DNA of 64,000 nt from contig NZ_JABXJG010000003.1 of assembly GCF_013375535.1 (NCBI RefSeq), positions 682,001 to 746,000 on the forward strand, given 5' to 3'. The notes beneath the pieces were generated by a model. It made no database searches. It worked only from the letters and a program-made list of their open reading frames with translations, and had not been told where the DNA came from. Positions 45,353 to 54,302 of the stretch are shown here, one piece after another (within the stretch, counting starts at the first letter, position 1; each line of letters begins with the position of its first letter). The DNA is from Sphingobium sp. 15-1 (lineage in GTDB: Bacteria; Pseudomonadota; Alphaproteobacteria; Sphingomonadales; Sphingomonadaceae). The translations under genes were made by a program, and so were the position numbers.

Positions 45353-45886
45353 TCAGCGGGCCTGCGCCATCAATTCGGCCTTGCGTTCGGCTAGTTTCAC
45401 GCCCAGCGCCTCGAGGTCGAGATCGCTGGACCGGCTTTCCGGGAACATCTCCTTTTCCTCTTCCTCGACATGATGGTCGATATATTCGCCGAGCACGGTC
45501 ACCTTGGCATCGAACAGCCGATCGGCAGCCTTCATGGCCTGAATTTCGGCGATCAGTTGCTTGGCACTGGCATGTTCGACTTCCGCCTCATCGAGCAGGT
45601 CGTCGTCGTCGATCGCGACGCGAGCGGCGGGATAGTAGATTTCCTCCTCGATCTGGGCATGAATCGTCAGCGCCCGGCAAATCTTGTCGGCCAACGCCTG
45701 CTTCTCGGTCTCATCCTTCAGACCTTCATATTGCTTGAAATAGGTTTTTACTTCCTTGTGATCGGCTTTTAGCAGGCTGATCGCATCGGTGGGGGGCGCC
45801 ACAGCCCGTTCCGATTTGCGGGCCGGCTTAGAGCCGGGCTTGGTTTGGCGCGATTTCGTCGCGGTCTGGGGTGAAGCCATATTCAT
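45353..45886 (-). CDS. Hemerythrin-domain protein
   Basis: 177 residues. After a basic lysine/arginine/proline-rich leader of ~35 residues comes a four-helix hemerythrin-like domain: ISLLKADHKEVKTYF, ALTIHAQIEEEIYYPA, LLDEAEVEHASAKQLI and YIDHHVEEEEKEMFP, supplying the His and Glu ligands of a di-iron site. Such proteins bind oxygen or react to oxidative or nitrosative stress. CAGGAG precedes the ATG. Confidence 0.86.
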   Translation of the reverse strand: MNMASPQTATKSRQTKPGSKPARKSERAVAPPTDAISLLKADHKEVKTYFKQYEGLKDETEKQALADKICRALTIHAQIEEEIYYPAARVAIDDDDLLDEAEVEHASAKQLIAEIQAMKAADRLFDAKVTVLGEYIDHHVEEEEKEMFPESRSSDLDLEALGVKLAERKAELMAQAR

Positions 45887-46133
45887 TCTCCTGAGACAGG
45901 CGGCGCGAGTGCGCGTCTGTTAGATTTACGAACTCGTGACCATCGAACGAAGATCCGAACGAACCGCAAAATTAACTTCGCTCAGTATGATTGTGCAGAA
46001 CCTCCCTCACGCTTTTCCGATGAGTGGAGAAAGGCAGCCTTGCCAATGGAGAATGAAAGCCTAATTATTGTGCAGTGCAGCAAGATGGTCATAGCCACGC
46101 CTGTGCAGGCCTCCACCATCAAAGGATACTGCA

Positions 46134-47279
46134 ATGCGTACCCTCTCGGACACGATCTCCCGTCTCGCGGCGCTTCGCCTCGCCTCCAGCCACGTGCCCG
46201 ACGACCATGGACGCCTGAGCGAACTGACGGATTTCGGATCCAACCCCGGCGATCTTCGGGCGCGGACATATATTCCCGAACATCTGGATGACGATGCCGC
46301 ACTGGTGGTCGTTCTACATGGCTGCACGCAGACGGCGGCAGGATATGATATCGGATCGGGCTGGTCGCAGGTCGCTGATCGCCATGGATTTGCGCTTCTT
46401 TTCCCTGAGCAGCAGCGGCAGAACAATCCCAACCTGTGCTTCAACTGGTTCTCCCCGGAGGATAGCCGGCGGGACTCTGGCGAAGCGCTCTCGATCCGGC
46501 AGATGATCGCGACGATGGCGCGGCGGCATCGGATAGACCCCACGCGGATATTCGTGACAGGCCTGTCAGCAGGCGGCGCCATGACGGCCGTCATGCTGGC
46601 GACCTATCCCGAACTGTTCGCGGGCGGAGCGATCATCGCCGGACTGCCCTATGGCTGTGCCCGCACCATTCCAGAAGCGTTCGACCGTATGCGCGGCCAT
46701 GGCGTCCCTCCCGAAGCCAAGCTTGCCGCGCTGGTCCGGGGCGCCTCCGACCACGCCGGTCCCTGGCCGACCCTTTCCATTTGGCACGGAAGCGCGGACG
46801 CAACCGTGAATCCGTCCAATGCCGGAGCGATCGCCGCCCAATGGCGCGCCTTGCATGATGTTGAAGCCGACCCGGGCCAGGTCGAGCGGAGGGATGATTA
46901 TGTCCGGCGTGCCTGGTCAGATGCAGAGGGTCGCGATGTGATCGAGGAATATCGTATCGCGGGCATGGGCCATGGCACGCCGCTCGACACCGCGGGCGAG
47001 GATGGCTGTGGAAGGAGCGGCGCTTATATGCTCGAAACCGGCATTTCTTCGACCCACCGCATTTGCGCGTTCTGGGGTCTGATAGGGGATGCCGTTGAGC
47101 GGGATCGTGGGGTCACAACACCGCCTGCGACGCGAGCGCCTGTCCCGTCGCTTGCATCCGCGCAGGCTTCGTCACCCCCGCGCAGCCATGAAGAGCGCAT
47201 CCATGTCCGACCCACGGTCGCGACCGGCGTGCGCAAGGTGATCGAGGATGCGCTGCGCGCCGCCGGGTTGATGCGTTAA
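46134..47279 (+). CDS. PHB-depolymerase family esterase
   Basis: A 381-residue alpha/beta hydrolase. Oxyanion segment VVLHGCTQTAAGYD, nucleophile GLSAGG (Ser 145), and late GMGHGTPLD for the His. It fits the LpqC/poly(3-hydroxybutyrate) depolymerase group, whose members hydrolyse polyesters or feruloyl esters. No signal peptide is seen, so it acts inside the cell or is exported otherwise. The C-terminal ~70 residues are proline/alanine-rich and not part of the fold. Six bases separate it from the transglutaminase-like gene. Confidence 0.85.
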   Translation: MRTLSDTISRLAALRLASSHVPDDHGRLSELTDFGSNPGDLRARTYIPEHLDDDAALVVVLHGCTQTAAGYDIGSGWSQVADRHGFALLFPEQQRQNNPNLCFNWFSPEDSRRDSGEALSIRQMIATMARRHRIDPTRIFVTGLSAGGAMTAVMLATYPELFAGGAIIAGLPYGCARTIPEAFDRMRGHGVPPEAKLAALVRGASDHAGPWPTLSIWHGSADATVNPSNAGAIAAQWRALHDVEADPGQVERRDDYVRRAWSDAEGRDVIEEYRIAGMGHGTPLDTAGEDGCGRSGAYMLETGISSTHRICAFWGLIGDAVERDRGVTTPPATRAPVPSLASAQASSPPRSHEERIHVRPTVATGVRKVIEDALRAAGLMR

Positions 47280-47285
47280 GGCATC

Positions 47286-48140
47286 ATGCAGCTTCGCATC
47301 CGCCACCTCACCACCTACCGCTATCGCGATGCGGTGATGCTGCAACCGCATCACCTCATGCTGGTGCCACGGGGAACCCATGATCTGAGGGTTCTCAAAA
47401 GCGCGATCCATCTTACGCCGGCCGCGGAACTGGAATGGGCGCAGGATGTGTTTGGCAATCTCGTCGCGACGGCGAGCTTCTCGACGGCCGCGGACAAGCT
47501 CAGCATTTCGGCCGACATGGTGGTCGAGCAGTTCGCTGCACCCTGGCCTATATATCGGATTGCGCCGGGCGCCCATTCCTACCCCTTCAGCTATTCGGAG
47601 GAAGATGTTGCCGATCTTGGCGCCCTGCTCCGCCCCCAGCATGCCGACGATGAAGGCCGACTGGGCAACTGGGCTCGCGGCTTCGTCGCGGGGGCGCCAA
47701 CAGACACGCTGTCGCTGCTCAAGGACATCAACGCCGGCATCTGCGATGCGATAAGCTATCGCCTGCGGGACGAGGAGGGGACGCAGTCGCCGTTGGAGAC
47801 GCTGGCGATGGCAAGCGGGTCATGTCGCGACATTGCGGCGCTGTTCATCGAGGGGATTCGCCATCTGGGCTTTGGAGCCAGAGCGGTTTCGGGGTATCTG
47901 TTTGATCCCGATGTTGGTGTGCACGATCCTGGATCGACACATGCCTGGGCAGAAGTCTATCTTCCGACGGCAGGTTGGATCGCGTTTGATCCCACACACC
48001 GCCGCGTCGGCTCGTCTAACCTGATTGCCGTGGCCGTTGGCCGGTGCAACAGTCAGATCATGCCTATCCGCGGCGGCTTCTCTGGCGCCCCGGACGATTT
48101 CCTTGACATGGGCGTTCGCGTGAGCGTCGTGCCGCTCTGA
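47286..48140 (+). CDS. Transglutaminase-like family protein
   Basis: 284 residues with an N-terminal beta-rich domain and a C-terminal transglutaminase-like cysteine-protease core. The triad is visible: Cys in GSCRDIA (180), His in THAWAEVYLP (219) and Asp in FDPTHR (235). Bacterial members are usually proteases or amidases acting on peptides, of unknown substrate. Co-transcribed with the esterase before it and 19 bases from the antiporter after it. Confidence 0.87.
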   Translation: MQLRIRHLTTYRYRDAVMLQPHHLMLVPRGTHDLRVLKSAIHLTPAAELEWAQDVFGNLVATASFSTAADKLSISADMVVEQFAAPWPIYRIAPGAHSYPFSYSEEDVADLGALLRPQHADDEGRLGNWARGFVAGAPTDTLSLLKDINAGICDAISYRLRDEEGTQSPLETLAMASGSCRDIAALFIEGIRHLGFGARAVSGYLFDPDVGVHDPGSTHAWAEVYLPTAGWIAFDPTHRRVGSSNLIAVAVGRCNSQIMPIRGGFSGAPDDFLDMGVRVSVVPL

Positions 48141-48159
48141 AGGGGCGCAGGAAGGATCC

Positions 48160-49434
48160 ATGCCCAACGCCGCTCTTTACATCCAGATACTGGCGGGCCT
48201 CGGTGCGATCATATTGATGACGGCCTGGGTTCCGATGATCATGCGGAAAATGCCGCTCTCGCTGCCAATCTTCTGTGTCGGGTCCGGCGCAGCCTTGTTC
48301 ACGCTGCCAGCGTTGCACCCCTTTGCCGTTCATCCGCTACAATACCCGATCGCTGTCGAACGCCTGAGCGAACTGGTCGTGGTGGTTTCACTGATGGGCG
48401 CCGGCCTGAAGATCGACCGGCTCATCGGGCTTCAGCGCTGGGCACTCACCTGGCGTCTTCTTGCAATTGCGATGCCGATCACGATCCTGCTGGTCGCGGC
48501 GCTCGCCTCGTCCCTTCTGGGTCTGGGAATTGCCGCGGCAGTGTTGATAGGATCAAGTCTCGCGCCGACCGACCCCGTGCTGGCCAGCGACGTTCAGGTC
48601 GGCGCGCCCGGCGAGGGTGAGGAAGGCGAAGCCCGCTTCGCGCTCACATCCGAAGCGGGACTGAACGACGGGTTGGCCTTCCCCTTCGTCAATCTGGCGA
48701 TTGCCCTGACAGGCCTGTCGTTCGGGGCCGAAGAGTTCGGGCGCTGGCTGCTGATCGACCTGTTCTGGAAACTTCTGGTCGGGATCGGCATGGGCTATGT
48801 CATTGGCAGGGTGCTCGGTCACCTGACCTTCCACCTTCCCAATGTGGCCAAGCTGTCGCGAACCGGCGATGGTTTCGTCGCCCTCGGCGCCGCGCTGTTT
48901 GCCTACGGGCTGACACAGATGGCTGGCGGCTACGGCTTTCTTGCTGTGTTCGTCGCAGCGCTCGGCCTTCGTCATGCCAGCCGTGACCACAGCTACCAGC
49001 ATCGGCTGCATGCGTTCGCGGAGGAAACCGAACGCCTGCTCATGATGATGCTGCTCGTCCTGTTCGGCGGCATGGTCATGCATGCCGGCTTGCTGGCAAG
49101 GCTGGATGCCCGGATCATTCTTTTCACCTCCCTCACCATCCTTGTCGCGCGTCCGCTCGCCGGCTTCATCAGCCTCAGCGGATCGCAGATACCCAGGCGG
49201 GAAAAAGTCGTGATCTCTTTCTTTGGAATTAGAGGAATGGGCACGATCTATTATCTCGCCTTCGCACTCAATCAGGCTGATTTCCCCGACCCGGCGAAGC
49301 TTTGGAGCATCGCTGCCCTGACGGTGCTTGTTTCGATCCTGCTGCATGGCATCACCGTCACCCCCGCCCTGCAGTTCCTTGATAAATGGCAGGCGCGGCC
49401 GAAGGCCGATGCTGGAAGGCCACCCTCAATGTGA
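48160..49434 (+). CDS. Cation:proton antiporter (CPA1 type)
   Basis: A 424-residue inner-membrane protein with about 12 membrane spans. GSSLAPTDPVLASDVQVG and SEAGLNDGLAFPFVNLAI match the core of sodium/proton exchangers, the Asn-Asp and Asp pair being the ion site. It would help pH or sodium homeostasis. GGAAGGA precedes the ATG. Third gene of the esterase, transglutaminase, antiporter unit. Confidence 0.88.
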   Translation: MPNAALYIQILAGLGAIILMTAWVPMIMRKMPLSLPIFCVGSGAALFTLPALHPFAVHPLQYPIAVERLSELVVVVSLMGAGLKIDRLIGLQRWALTWRLLAIAMPITILLVAALASSLLGLGIAAAVLIGSSLAPTDPVLASDVQVGAPGEGEEGEARFALTSEAGLNDGLAFPFVNLAIALTGLSFGAEEFGRWLLIDLFWKLLVGIGMGYVIGRVLGHLTFHLPNVAKLSRTGDGFVALGAALFAYGLTQMAGGYGFLAVFVAALGLRHASRDHSYQHRLHAFAEETERLLMMMLLVLFGGMVMHAGLLARLDARIILFTSLTILVARPLAGFISLSGSQIPRREKVVISFFGIRGMGTIYYLAFALNQADFPDPAKLWSIAALTVLVSILLHGITVTPALQFLDKWQARPKADAGRPPSM

Positions 49435-49605
49435 GGAAGCAAGCTTCTCCGAGGACATTCCGGCATTGCTGGAATGGAGGCTTCTTCCAAACAAGTCGTT
49501 AGGTGGCCTGACCGTTACATGCTACCATGGCGTATTACGGCTCAAATCATCCAGACAGGCCGTGGCTGAGAGACAAGAGCGCTCCCGTTTGGTGAGGAGA
49601 GCGAA

Positions 49606-49956
49606 ATGTCCACATCGCAAGATCATTCATCTTTGTCCTTTCGACAGCGCGCAAGACAGGCCGACGTAGAGCGACAGGGGCTTGCCCTCGGGGCAGAGCG
49701 AGAACGCGCACGTTGCGCGGCTTCGGTTTCGCAAGACCGCGAACGCCAACTGGAGGGCGCGATAGACGACTGGGAAAATGAGGGAGGCACGGCATTCGGT
49801 ATGCCTCCGTCAAGGCCCCGTCTCCTGCGCAAACTTACCACTCTCCAACTGTCCGCCGACCTGTTTCGCGACGACACGTTGATGCGGGCCGTCACTCTGA
49901 ACGGCCTGCTGGTCCTGATCGCGGGAGGAGCGGTGATTTTGTGGCTGAACAATTGA
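49606..49956 (+). CDS. Small membrane-anchored protein, function unknown
   Basis: 116 residues: a charged, arginine-rich helical N-terminal region (FRQRARQADVERQGLALGAERERARC) and one C-terminal membrane segment (AVTLNGLLVLIAGGAVILWL) ending NN. No family recognised. A GAGGAGAG ribosome site stands before the ATG. It looks like a tail-anchored accessory protein. Confidence 0.55.
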   Translation: MSTSQDHSSLSFRQRARQADVERQGLALGAERERARCAASVSQDRERQLEGAIDDWENEGGTAFGMPPSRPRLLRKLTTLQLSADLFRDDTLMRAVTLNGLLVLIAGGAVILWLNN

Positions 49957-50002
49957 CGCCAGCGCCCTCAAGCGCCGCATTTGGATCATGGAAAGAGGCA
50001 TC

Positions 50003-50215
50003 ATGAATATATCCCAGAACAGCGTTGGCCTGGCGGTTTCACTGATACAGGCACAATCTCGCCTGCCGTCTGTGCCGGCAAGCGAACTGATAAAATTACA
50101 GCGGCTGGAATGTCTGCTCACGACTGCTCGCGACAAGCTTGCGCGCGGGGGAGCGCTGTCCCGGGCCGATATGCAACGCCTCAACGGCGCCCTCGACGAC
50201 CTGCAAGCCACGTGA
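50003..50215 (+). CDS. Small protein, function unknown
   Basis: 70 residues, mainly helical (ASELIKLQRLECLLTTARDKL, then LSRADMQRLNGALDDLQ). AGAGG lies five bases before ATG 50003. I recognise no family. The 50216-50452 gap after it holds nothing obvious. Confidence 0.5.
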   Translation: MNISQNSVGLAVSLIQAQSRLPSVPASELIKLQRLECLLTTARDKLARGGALSRADMQRLNGALDDLQAT

Positions 50216-50452
50216 GCGTCGCTGGCGGGTCGCGTGGTGAAGAAGGACCGGCGGCGGCGTTCCTTTCCGCCCTTTCCCGTCCACCTCGATTAGGTGCAGC
50301 CCTGAGCCATATCTGTGCTACAATGCGCGATCACCCGGATTTTTGCCCCAGGCATGTCGTGACAGAGAGACCATCGTGCTCCCGCCTGCAAATGGGAGAT
50401 AATCGATGTCAGACGCTTTGCCGCCTACATGCCCCTCTAACGAGCAGCCGTC

Positions 50453-50785
50453 ATGATCAGCCAGACCACCCACAAATCGGTGATATTTTCCGAGCCATTC
50501 CAACTGCCGGAATTCGAAACGCCTCTTCCCGCCGGCACCTATGATGTGGAAACGGAAGAGGAGGTGCTTGAGGGCAATGTCCATACGGCCTTACGCCGGA
50601 TAGCTACAACGCTGCGCATCAGAAATGGCGCGGCCATCGAGCGTCACCCGGTCGACCCTGAGCAACTGGATGCGGCCTGGGAACGCGATCAAAAGGCTGC
50701 GCGAGCGGGCGGCGGGGGCCTGCCCGCGAAACGGCCTTGGACGCCGCTCTGGGTCCAAAACATACCCGCCGACGACTGCCGATAG
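50453..50785 (+). CDS. Small protein, function unknown
   Basis: 110 residues. The first half (SVIFSEPFQLPEFETPLPAGTYDVETEEEVLEG) has the look of a beta-rich small domain often seen in alphaproteobacterial hypotheticals, and the C-terminus is proline/tryptophan-containing. No ribosome site is evident, so the start is uncertain. Confidence 0.5.
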   Translation: MISQTTHKSVIFSEPFQLPEFETPLPAGTYDVETEEEVLEGNVHTALRRIATTLRIRNGAAIERHPVDPEQLDAAWERDQKAARAGGGGLPAKRPWTPLWVQNIPADDCR

Positions 50786-50792
50786 GTCAGCC

Positions 50793-51086
50793 ATGCTCAA
50801 CAATTCAGCCATGTGCAGGCGGCAGGCAGCGTATCATCGGCAGGTCGCGGCGGCCTCACCCCTTGAGAAGGTGCGCAGGATCGCACTTGCCGCCGCCAAC
50901 GCCTGGGAGGTCCAGGCCATGGAGGCGGAGGCACAGGAAAGCGGAGAGCGGGGCATGTTAAGCGCACAAGACGCAGCGATCGCTCTGGAATTGCACCGGG
51001 AGGACGAGGAAAAGGAACGCGCCCACATGAAGCGCGCCGCGGGCAAGACCGCGTTCGGTCCTCTGCAACGCCCAATAGACGATTGA
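50793..51086 (+). CDS. Small alpha-helical protein, function unknown
   Basis: 97 residues, rich in Ala, Glu and Arg, probably a single long helical hairpin (LEKVRRIALAAANAWEVQAMEAEAQES). It follows the previous stop by seven bases, consistent with a two-gene unit. The name of the family is unknown to me. Last gene before repeat copy B. Confidence 0.45.
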   Translation: MLNNSAMCRRQAAYHRQVAAASPLEKVRRIALAAANAWEVQAMEAEAQESGERGMLSAQDAAIALELHREDEEKERAHMKRAAGKTAFGPLQRPIDD

Positions 51087-51244
51087 AAGACGCACCTGCC
51101 CAGCACCGATGACGTAATCAGCTTTTCAGCGTCACGATGCTCAATGTACCCCGCCTCTGCGAAGCGCTGGAGGCATTATGCTTTCGGGGCTTTGCAGTCT
51201 TGGGTTTACGAACTTCGCGGGTCGATCTTTTTTGACTTTTGGCC

Positions 51245-51433
51245 TGTGGATCGGCCTGGAGACGGGACCCGCTTAGATTTCGGCCAAGCCGCTGGAAGTG
51301 AATTAAAAATGCTACCGCGCTGGGGTCCCGATCGGCGCCGGTTCGAACCCCTGCACTATCTCAATTTCGCACGTTATTTCAGATATTTGCGCTGCACAAG
51401 GGCAGGGTTACGCATCGGCGCCGATCCACAATC
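51245..51433 (+). repeat. Direct repeat, copy B (~188 bp)
   Basis: Matches 39147-39335 in direct orientation. Its right end falls within the C-terminal codons of the broken IS3 orfB, so the last residues of that frame come from the repeat. Confidence 0.75.
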
Positions 51434-52006
51434 GGGACCTGGCCTGCGGGCATGAATCGCCTGCTCCAGGGCATCCAGAACGAAGCCTGCAGTGGCTGAC
51501 GTGCTGACCTTCCACCCCACAATCCGCCGAGCAAAAGCGTCAATCACAAAGGCGACGTAGACGAAGCCCGCCCAGGTATGCACGTAGGTGAAATCGACAA
51601 CCCACAGAGCGTTGGGCCGGCTGACGCGAAACTCCCGATTGACCTTGTCCAGCGGACACGGCGCCTTCGGGTTGCTGACAGTGGTGACTGTCTTCTTTCC
51701 ACGCCGGACGCCCGCCAGTCCCATGGCCCGCATCAATCGTTCCACCGTGCATTTCGCCACCATGATGCCGTCCCGCCGCATCTGGTGCCAGACCTTGCGT
51801 GCGCCATAGAGGCCGAAGCTGGCCTCATGGACTCGCTTGATCTGCTCCCTGATCTCCTCATCGCGCCGGGTACGTGCCGGACGCCTCCCGGAATCGGCAC
51901 GGCGTGCAGCATGTTCATGGTATGAGGAAGGGGCGATCGCCAGTTCGCGGCAGATCGGCTCGATCCCCAAATCCTCGCGATGGGCGTCGATGAACGCCAT
52001 CATCAT
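51374..52006 (-). pseudogene. IS3-family OrfB, C-terminally truncated
   Basis: Frame reads IAPSSYHEHAARRADSGRR, an HTH-like part (FGLYGARKVWHQMRRDG), then WVVDFTYVHTW (first Asp of DDE) and VIDAFARRIVGW (second Asp). After LDALEQAIHARRPG the IS homology ends near 51440 and the frame finishes inside repeat B. The glutamate of the DDE triad is missing, so the transposase is dead. Confidence 0.8.
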
Positions 52007-52379
52007 CTCCCGGGGCGGTCGAGCTCCGCCATCGCAAAATATGCTGATGCCTTGCGCAAAATCTCGTTGGCCCGGCGCAACTCCTTCACTTCGCGCTCAA
52101 GCAACCTCAGCCGCTCGCGGTCATCGGCAGCCAGCGCCGCTGGTCCCGCTCGTCGGCTCGCCTCCTCGCGGCACCAGCGGCGCAGCGTCTCCAGCGAGCA
52201 GCCGATCTTCGCCGCGATCGACTTCATCACTTCCCATTCCGAGCCATATTCAGCACGCTGCTCCGCGACCATACGGACCGCGCGCTCGCGGACTTCAGGA
52301 GAAAATTTGTTCGTCGTCTTGCTCATCACGGATGCTCCTTCTCACAAGTTGGAGCCTCCTGAAAAGCCGGGGCGCTTCA
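51434..52379 (-). mobile_element. Truncated IS3-family element
   Basis: One end is visible at about 52379, where TGAAGCGCCCCGG starts on the minus strand inside the IS110 transposase frame. The other end is lost at the junction with repeat B (about 51434-51440). About 945 bases remain of the ~1.2-1.3 kb expected. Confidence 0.65.
52003..52329 (-). CDS. IS3-family OrfA
   Basis: A 108-residue helix-turn-helix and leucine-zipper protein (FSPEVRERAVRMVAEQRAEYG, then EREVKELRRANEILRKASAYFA). It overlaps the OrfB frame by four bases in a different phase, the usual layout for programmed frameshifting in this family. Complete by itself but without an active partner. Confidence 0.82.
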   Translation of the reverse strand: MMSKTTNKFSPEVRERAVRMVAEQRAEYGSEWEVMKSIAAKIGCSLETLRRWCREEASRRAGPAALAADDRERLRLLEREVKELRRANEILRKASAYFAMAELDRPGR

Positions 52380-52942
52380 CCCCAGGCCTTAAGCAGTGGT
52401 AGGATGATGCGCGCCAAATTGTCTTCGCCTTCCAGAAGCGTAACGACGTTGCGCTCAAAGACGCTGCCTGCGCCTTTGGGTATTACGAGACCGAACGTCT
52501 TCATCAGCCCGCGGATCTGGTTCGACATCTGCACCCGCATCTTCATAAGTTGGCGTCGTGCTGCAATCAGCGTCCTCATCAACATGCTGTCGAAGCCTTT
52601 GACGCGGATCTCCCGAAAGAAACCTACCTCGGCCAAATGCGCCAGACCGTCAGCGTCGTTCGCGTCGGTCTTGTTCGCAGCCATGTCGAGAGCCGCCTTG
52701 GCATGGCGCGCGTCTATGCAGATCGCTGGCAAACCCTCCGCAGTCAGTGCATGAAAAAACCAAACCGAAAGAGGCCCTGTCTCGAACACCACGCGCTTTG
52801 CATTCGGCGCGCGTTTGCGGATCACTTCTGCGAGCAGCTTCGGATCCGACGGGCACTTGCCACGCCAAACGCGCTTGCCATCCTGACGAACCGAAATCGA
52901 AGTGTCTTTCAGGGAAACATCGAGTCCTATATGCTGGTCCAC
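52380..52942 (-). pseudogene. IS110-family transposase, N-terminal part
   Basis: The frame from ATG 52942 gives the RuvC-like DEDD domain (IGLDVSLKDTSISVRQDGK with Asp 8, VVFETG with Glu 54, NKTDANDADGLA with the last acidic residues at 93-98). After LPLLKAWGEA the IS3 element takes over. The C-terminal serine domain is missing, so the enzyme is inactive. IS110 proteins work with a bridge RNA. Confidence 0.8.
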
Positions 52943-53263
52943 GGTTGTCCTCCATCTGATGCTGGGCCCGGTCCAAAATCGTGAGCCCGTTCTTCATCTA
53001 GCGGGGGGCAACCAACCTTCCAGTAATCTCGAGCCCGTTGCCCATGGCCGGCGCTCCCGCGATTACGTCATGTTCGTGCTTTGGTCGGAACCGGACATAA
53101 TGGCTCGAAGGATTGGGGGGTCGCGGCCTCTTACCGCCACCACCTGGCGAGTCCCAGACCTGCGAGATAGGCTCCGGCGTCCTGACCATTTACCGAGACA
53201 CGCGCGAGAGTGCGGATTTCAGAAATCAGCCTCGAAGACGTAAACGGCAGTTCTGTCGGTGTT
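52943..53263. other. Non-coding stretch, probable IS110 left end
   Basis: This 320-base gap between the IS110 frame and the ParE gene holds no gene. In the IS110 group the bridge RNA is encoded upstream of the transposase, so 52943-53100 or so may contain its remains. I cannot draw the RNA fold. Confidence 0.35.
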
Positions 53264-53590
53264 TTAATCGCCTACATCGGCCAACCAAGCTGGCATGTCC
53301 CGCTTGGCATGAAGCACGCGCCAGGCATCCGCATGGGTCTCCAATTCAAGGTAGAAAACAAGCCAAGGAAATCCTTTCAGCCCTATGGTCCTCAACCCGG
53401 GTAAGTTCAGCTCATGAGAGCATCGCGGAGATCCTGCCGCCGGCCTTTCCCCTGTAAAGGTATAGGCCTGTTCAAGCGCATCAATGAAACTGAAAGCCAC
53501 ATCCGCGCCAGCTTCGGCCGCGTAATGCTCGACCGCAAGGTCGACATCCGCCCGCGCTTTGGCGCGCGGTATGACCGGTTTTCCAGTCAC
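53264..53590 (-). CDS. parE: Type II toxin, RelE/ParE family
   Basis: A 108-residue ParE-type toxin: KARADVDLAVEHYAAEAG, FSFIDALEQAYTFTGERPAAGS, HELNLPGLRTIGLKGFPWLVFY and the terminal VLHAKRDMPAWL. Its ATG overlaps the ParD stop by four bases. The subfamily differs from the toxin at 2992 but is the same as the remnant at 3561. It appears complete. Confidence 0.88.
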   Translation of the reverse strand: MTGKPVIPRAKARADVDLAVEHYAAEAGADVAFSFIDALEQAYTFTGERPAAGSPRCSHELNLPGLRTIGLKGFPWLVFYLELETHADAWRVLHAKRDMPAWLADVGD

Positions 53591-53826
53591 GACCTCGTGC
53601 GTTGCGTCACACGGTCACGAAGGCCTTGGAAATATCCGGCGTCGGCTGGCGCTGTGGCTGCAGAACTGGCGCCGTCCAGGAGCATTTCGCGAAGGCGCTG
53701 AATGTCCTGATCCTTGCGGATTAATTCCCGCACATACTCGCTGCTCGTGCCGTAACCACGCACGTTAACCTGCTGATCCACAAACGCCTTGAGCGCATCC
53801 GGAAGCGAGATGTTCATCGTCGACAT
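53587..53826 (-). CDS. parD: Type II antitoxin, ParD family
   Basis: 79 residues: ribbon-helix-helix part MNISLPDALKAFVDQQVNVRG and TSSEYVRELIRKDQD, then the toxin-binding tail. I start at MST (53826), which is the start conserved in the remnant at 3509; the frame is open to 53892. ParD/ParE stop and start overlap (ATGA). It is the intact model for the collapsed locus. Confidence 0.86.
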   Translation of the reverse strand: MSTMNISLPDALKAFVDQQVNVRGYGTSSEYVRELIRKDQDIQRLREMLLDGASSAATAPADAGYFQGLRDRVTQRTRS

Positions 53827-53945
53827 GGACTGTGATATAACGGGTTTGGCAAAATTTGGCAAGATGTCACCGGGGGGCAAATCGCCGTACACGGCACCGT
53901 TGCGATATCCTCCGATCGGCCAATTCTGGCCATCGGAGAACTATC

Positions 53946-54170
53946 ATGGGACATTCGGACCTCGACCCCGCCATACACGATCGGCGCCCTTGGAATGCAG
54001 GGCAGAATATAGGGCCGAAGCGCCTACTCAAGCCGAGAGATATCTGGGCAATCCGTTTTTATCTCGACGAACACACCCGCGCTGCTGGCCGGCCGCTACA
54101 GCGCTTCAGTGCGTCCGTCCAGCAGCGCTACCGTCCAAACCTATCCCACCCCTCGGGGCACGACCGATAA
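53946..54170 (+). pseudogene. N-terminal fragment of an integrase-like protein
   Basis: In the 410-base gap 53893-54302 the frame from ATG 53946 reads RRPWNAGQNIGPKRLLKPRDIWAIRFYLDEH. This resembles the start of tyrosine-recombinase-like proteins common in alphaproteobacteria (RPWNAG...KRALKP...WAIRFWL). Similarity stops after about 45 residues and the catalytic part is absent. The rest of the gap shows nothing. Confidence 0.5.
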
Positions 54171-54302
54171 ATGCGCAATTGATAGTCGGTGGCTAAGATA
54201 GCCCCTGTCCGCGCATGGCGTGCAGACTACACGCGGACAGGGACCGTCCGGCTTCAAGCCGGAAGGCGTTGCAGGCTCTTTTCGCCGAGGCAATTGAGGG
54301 TA

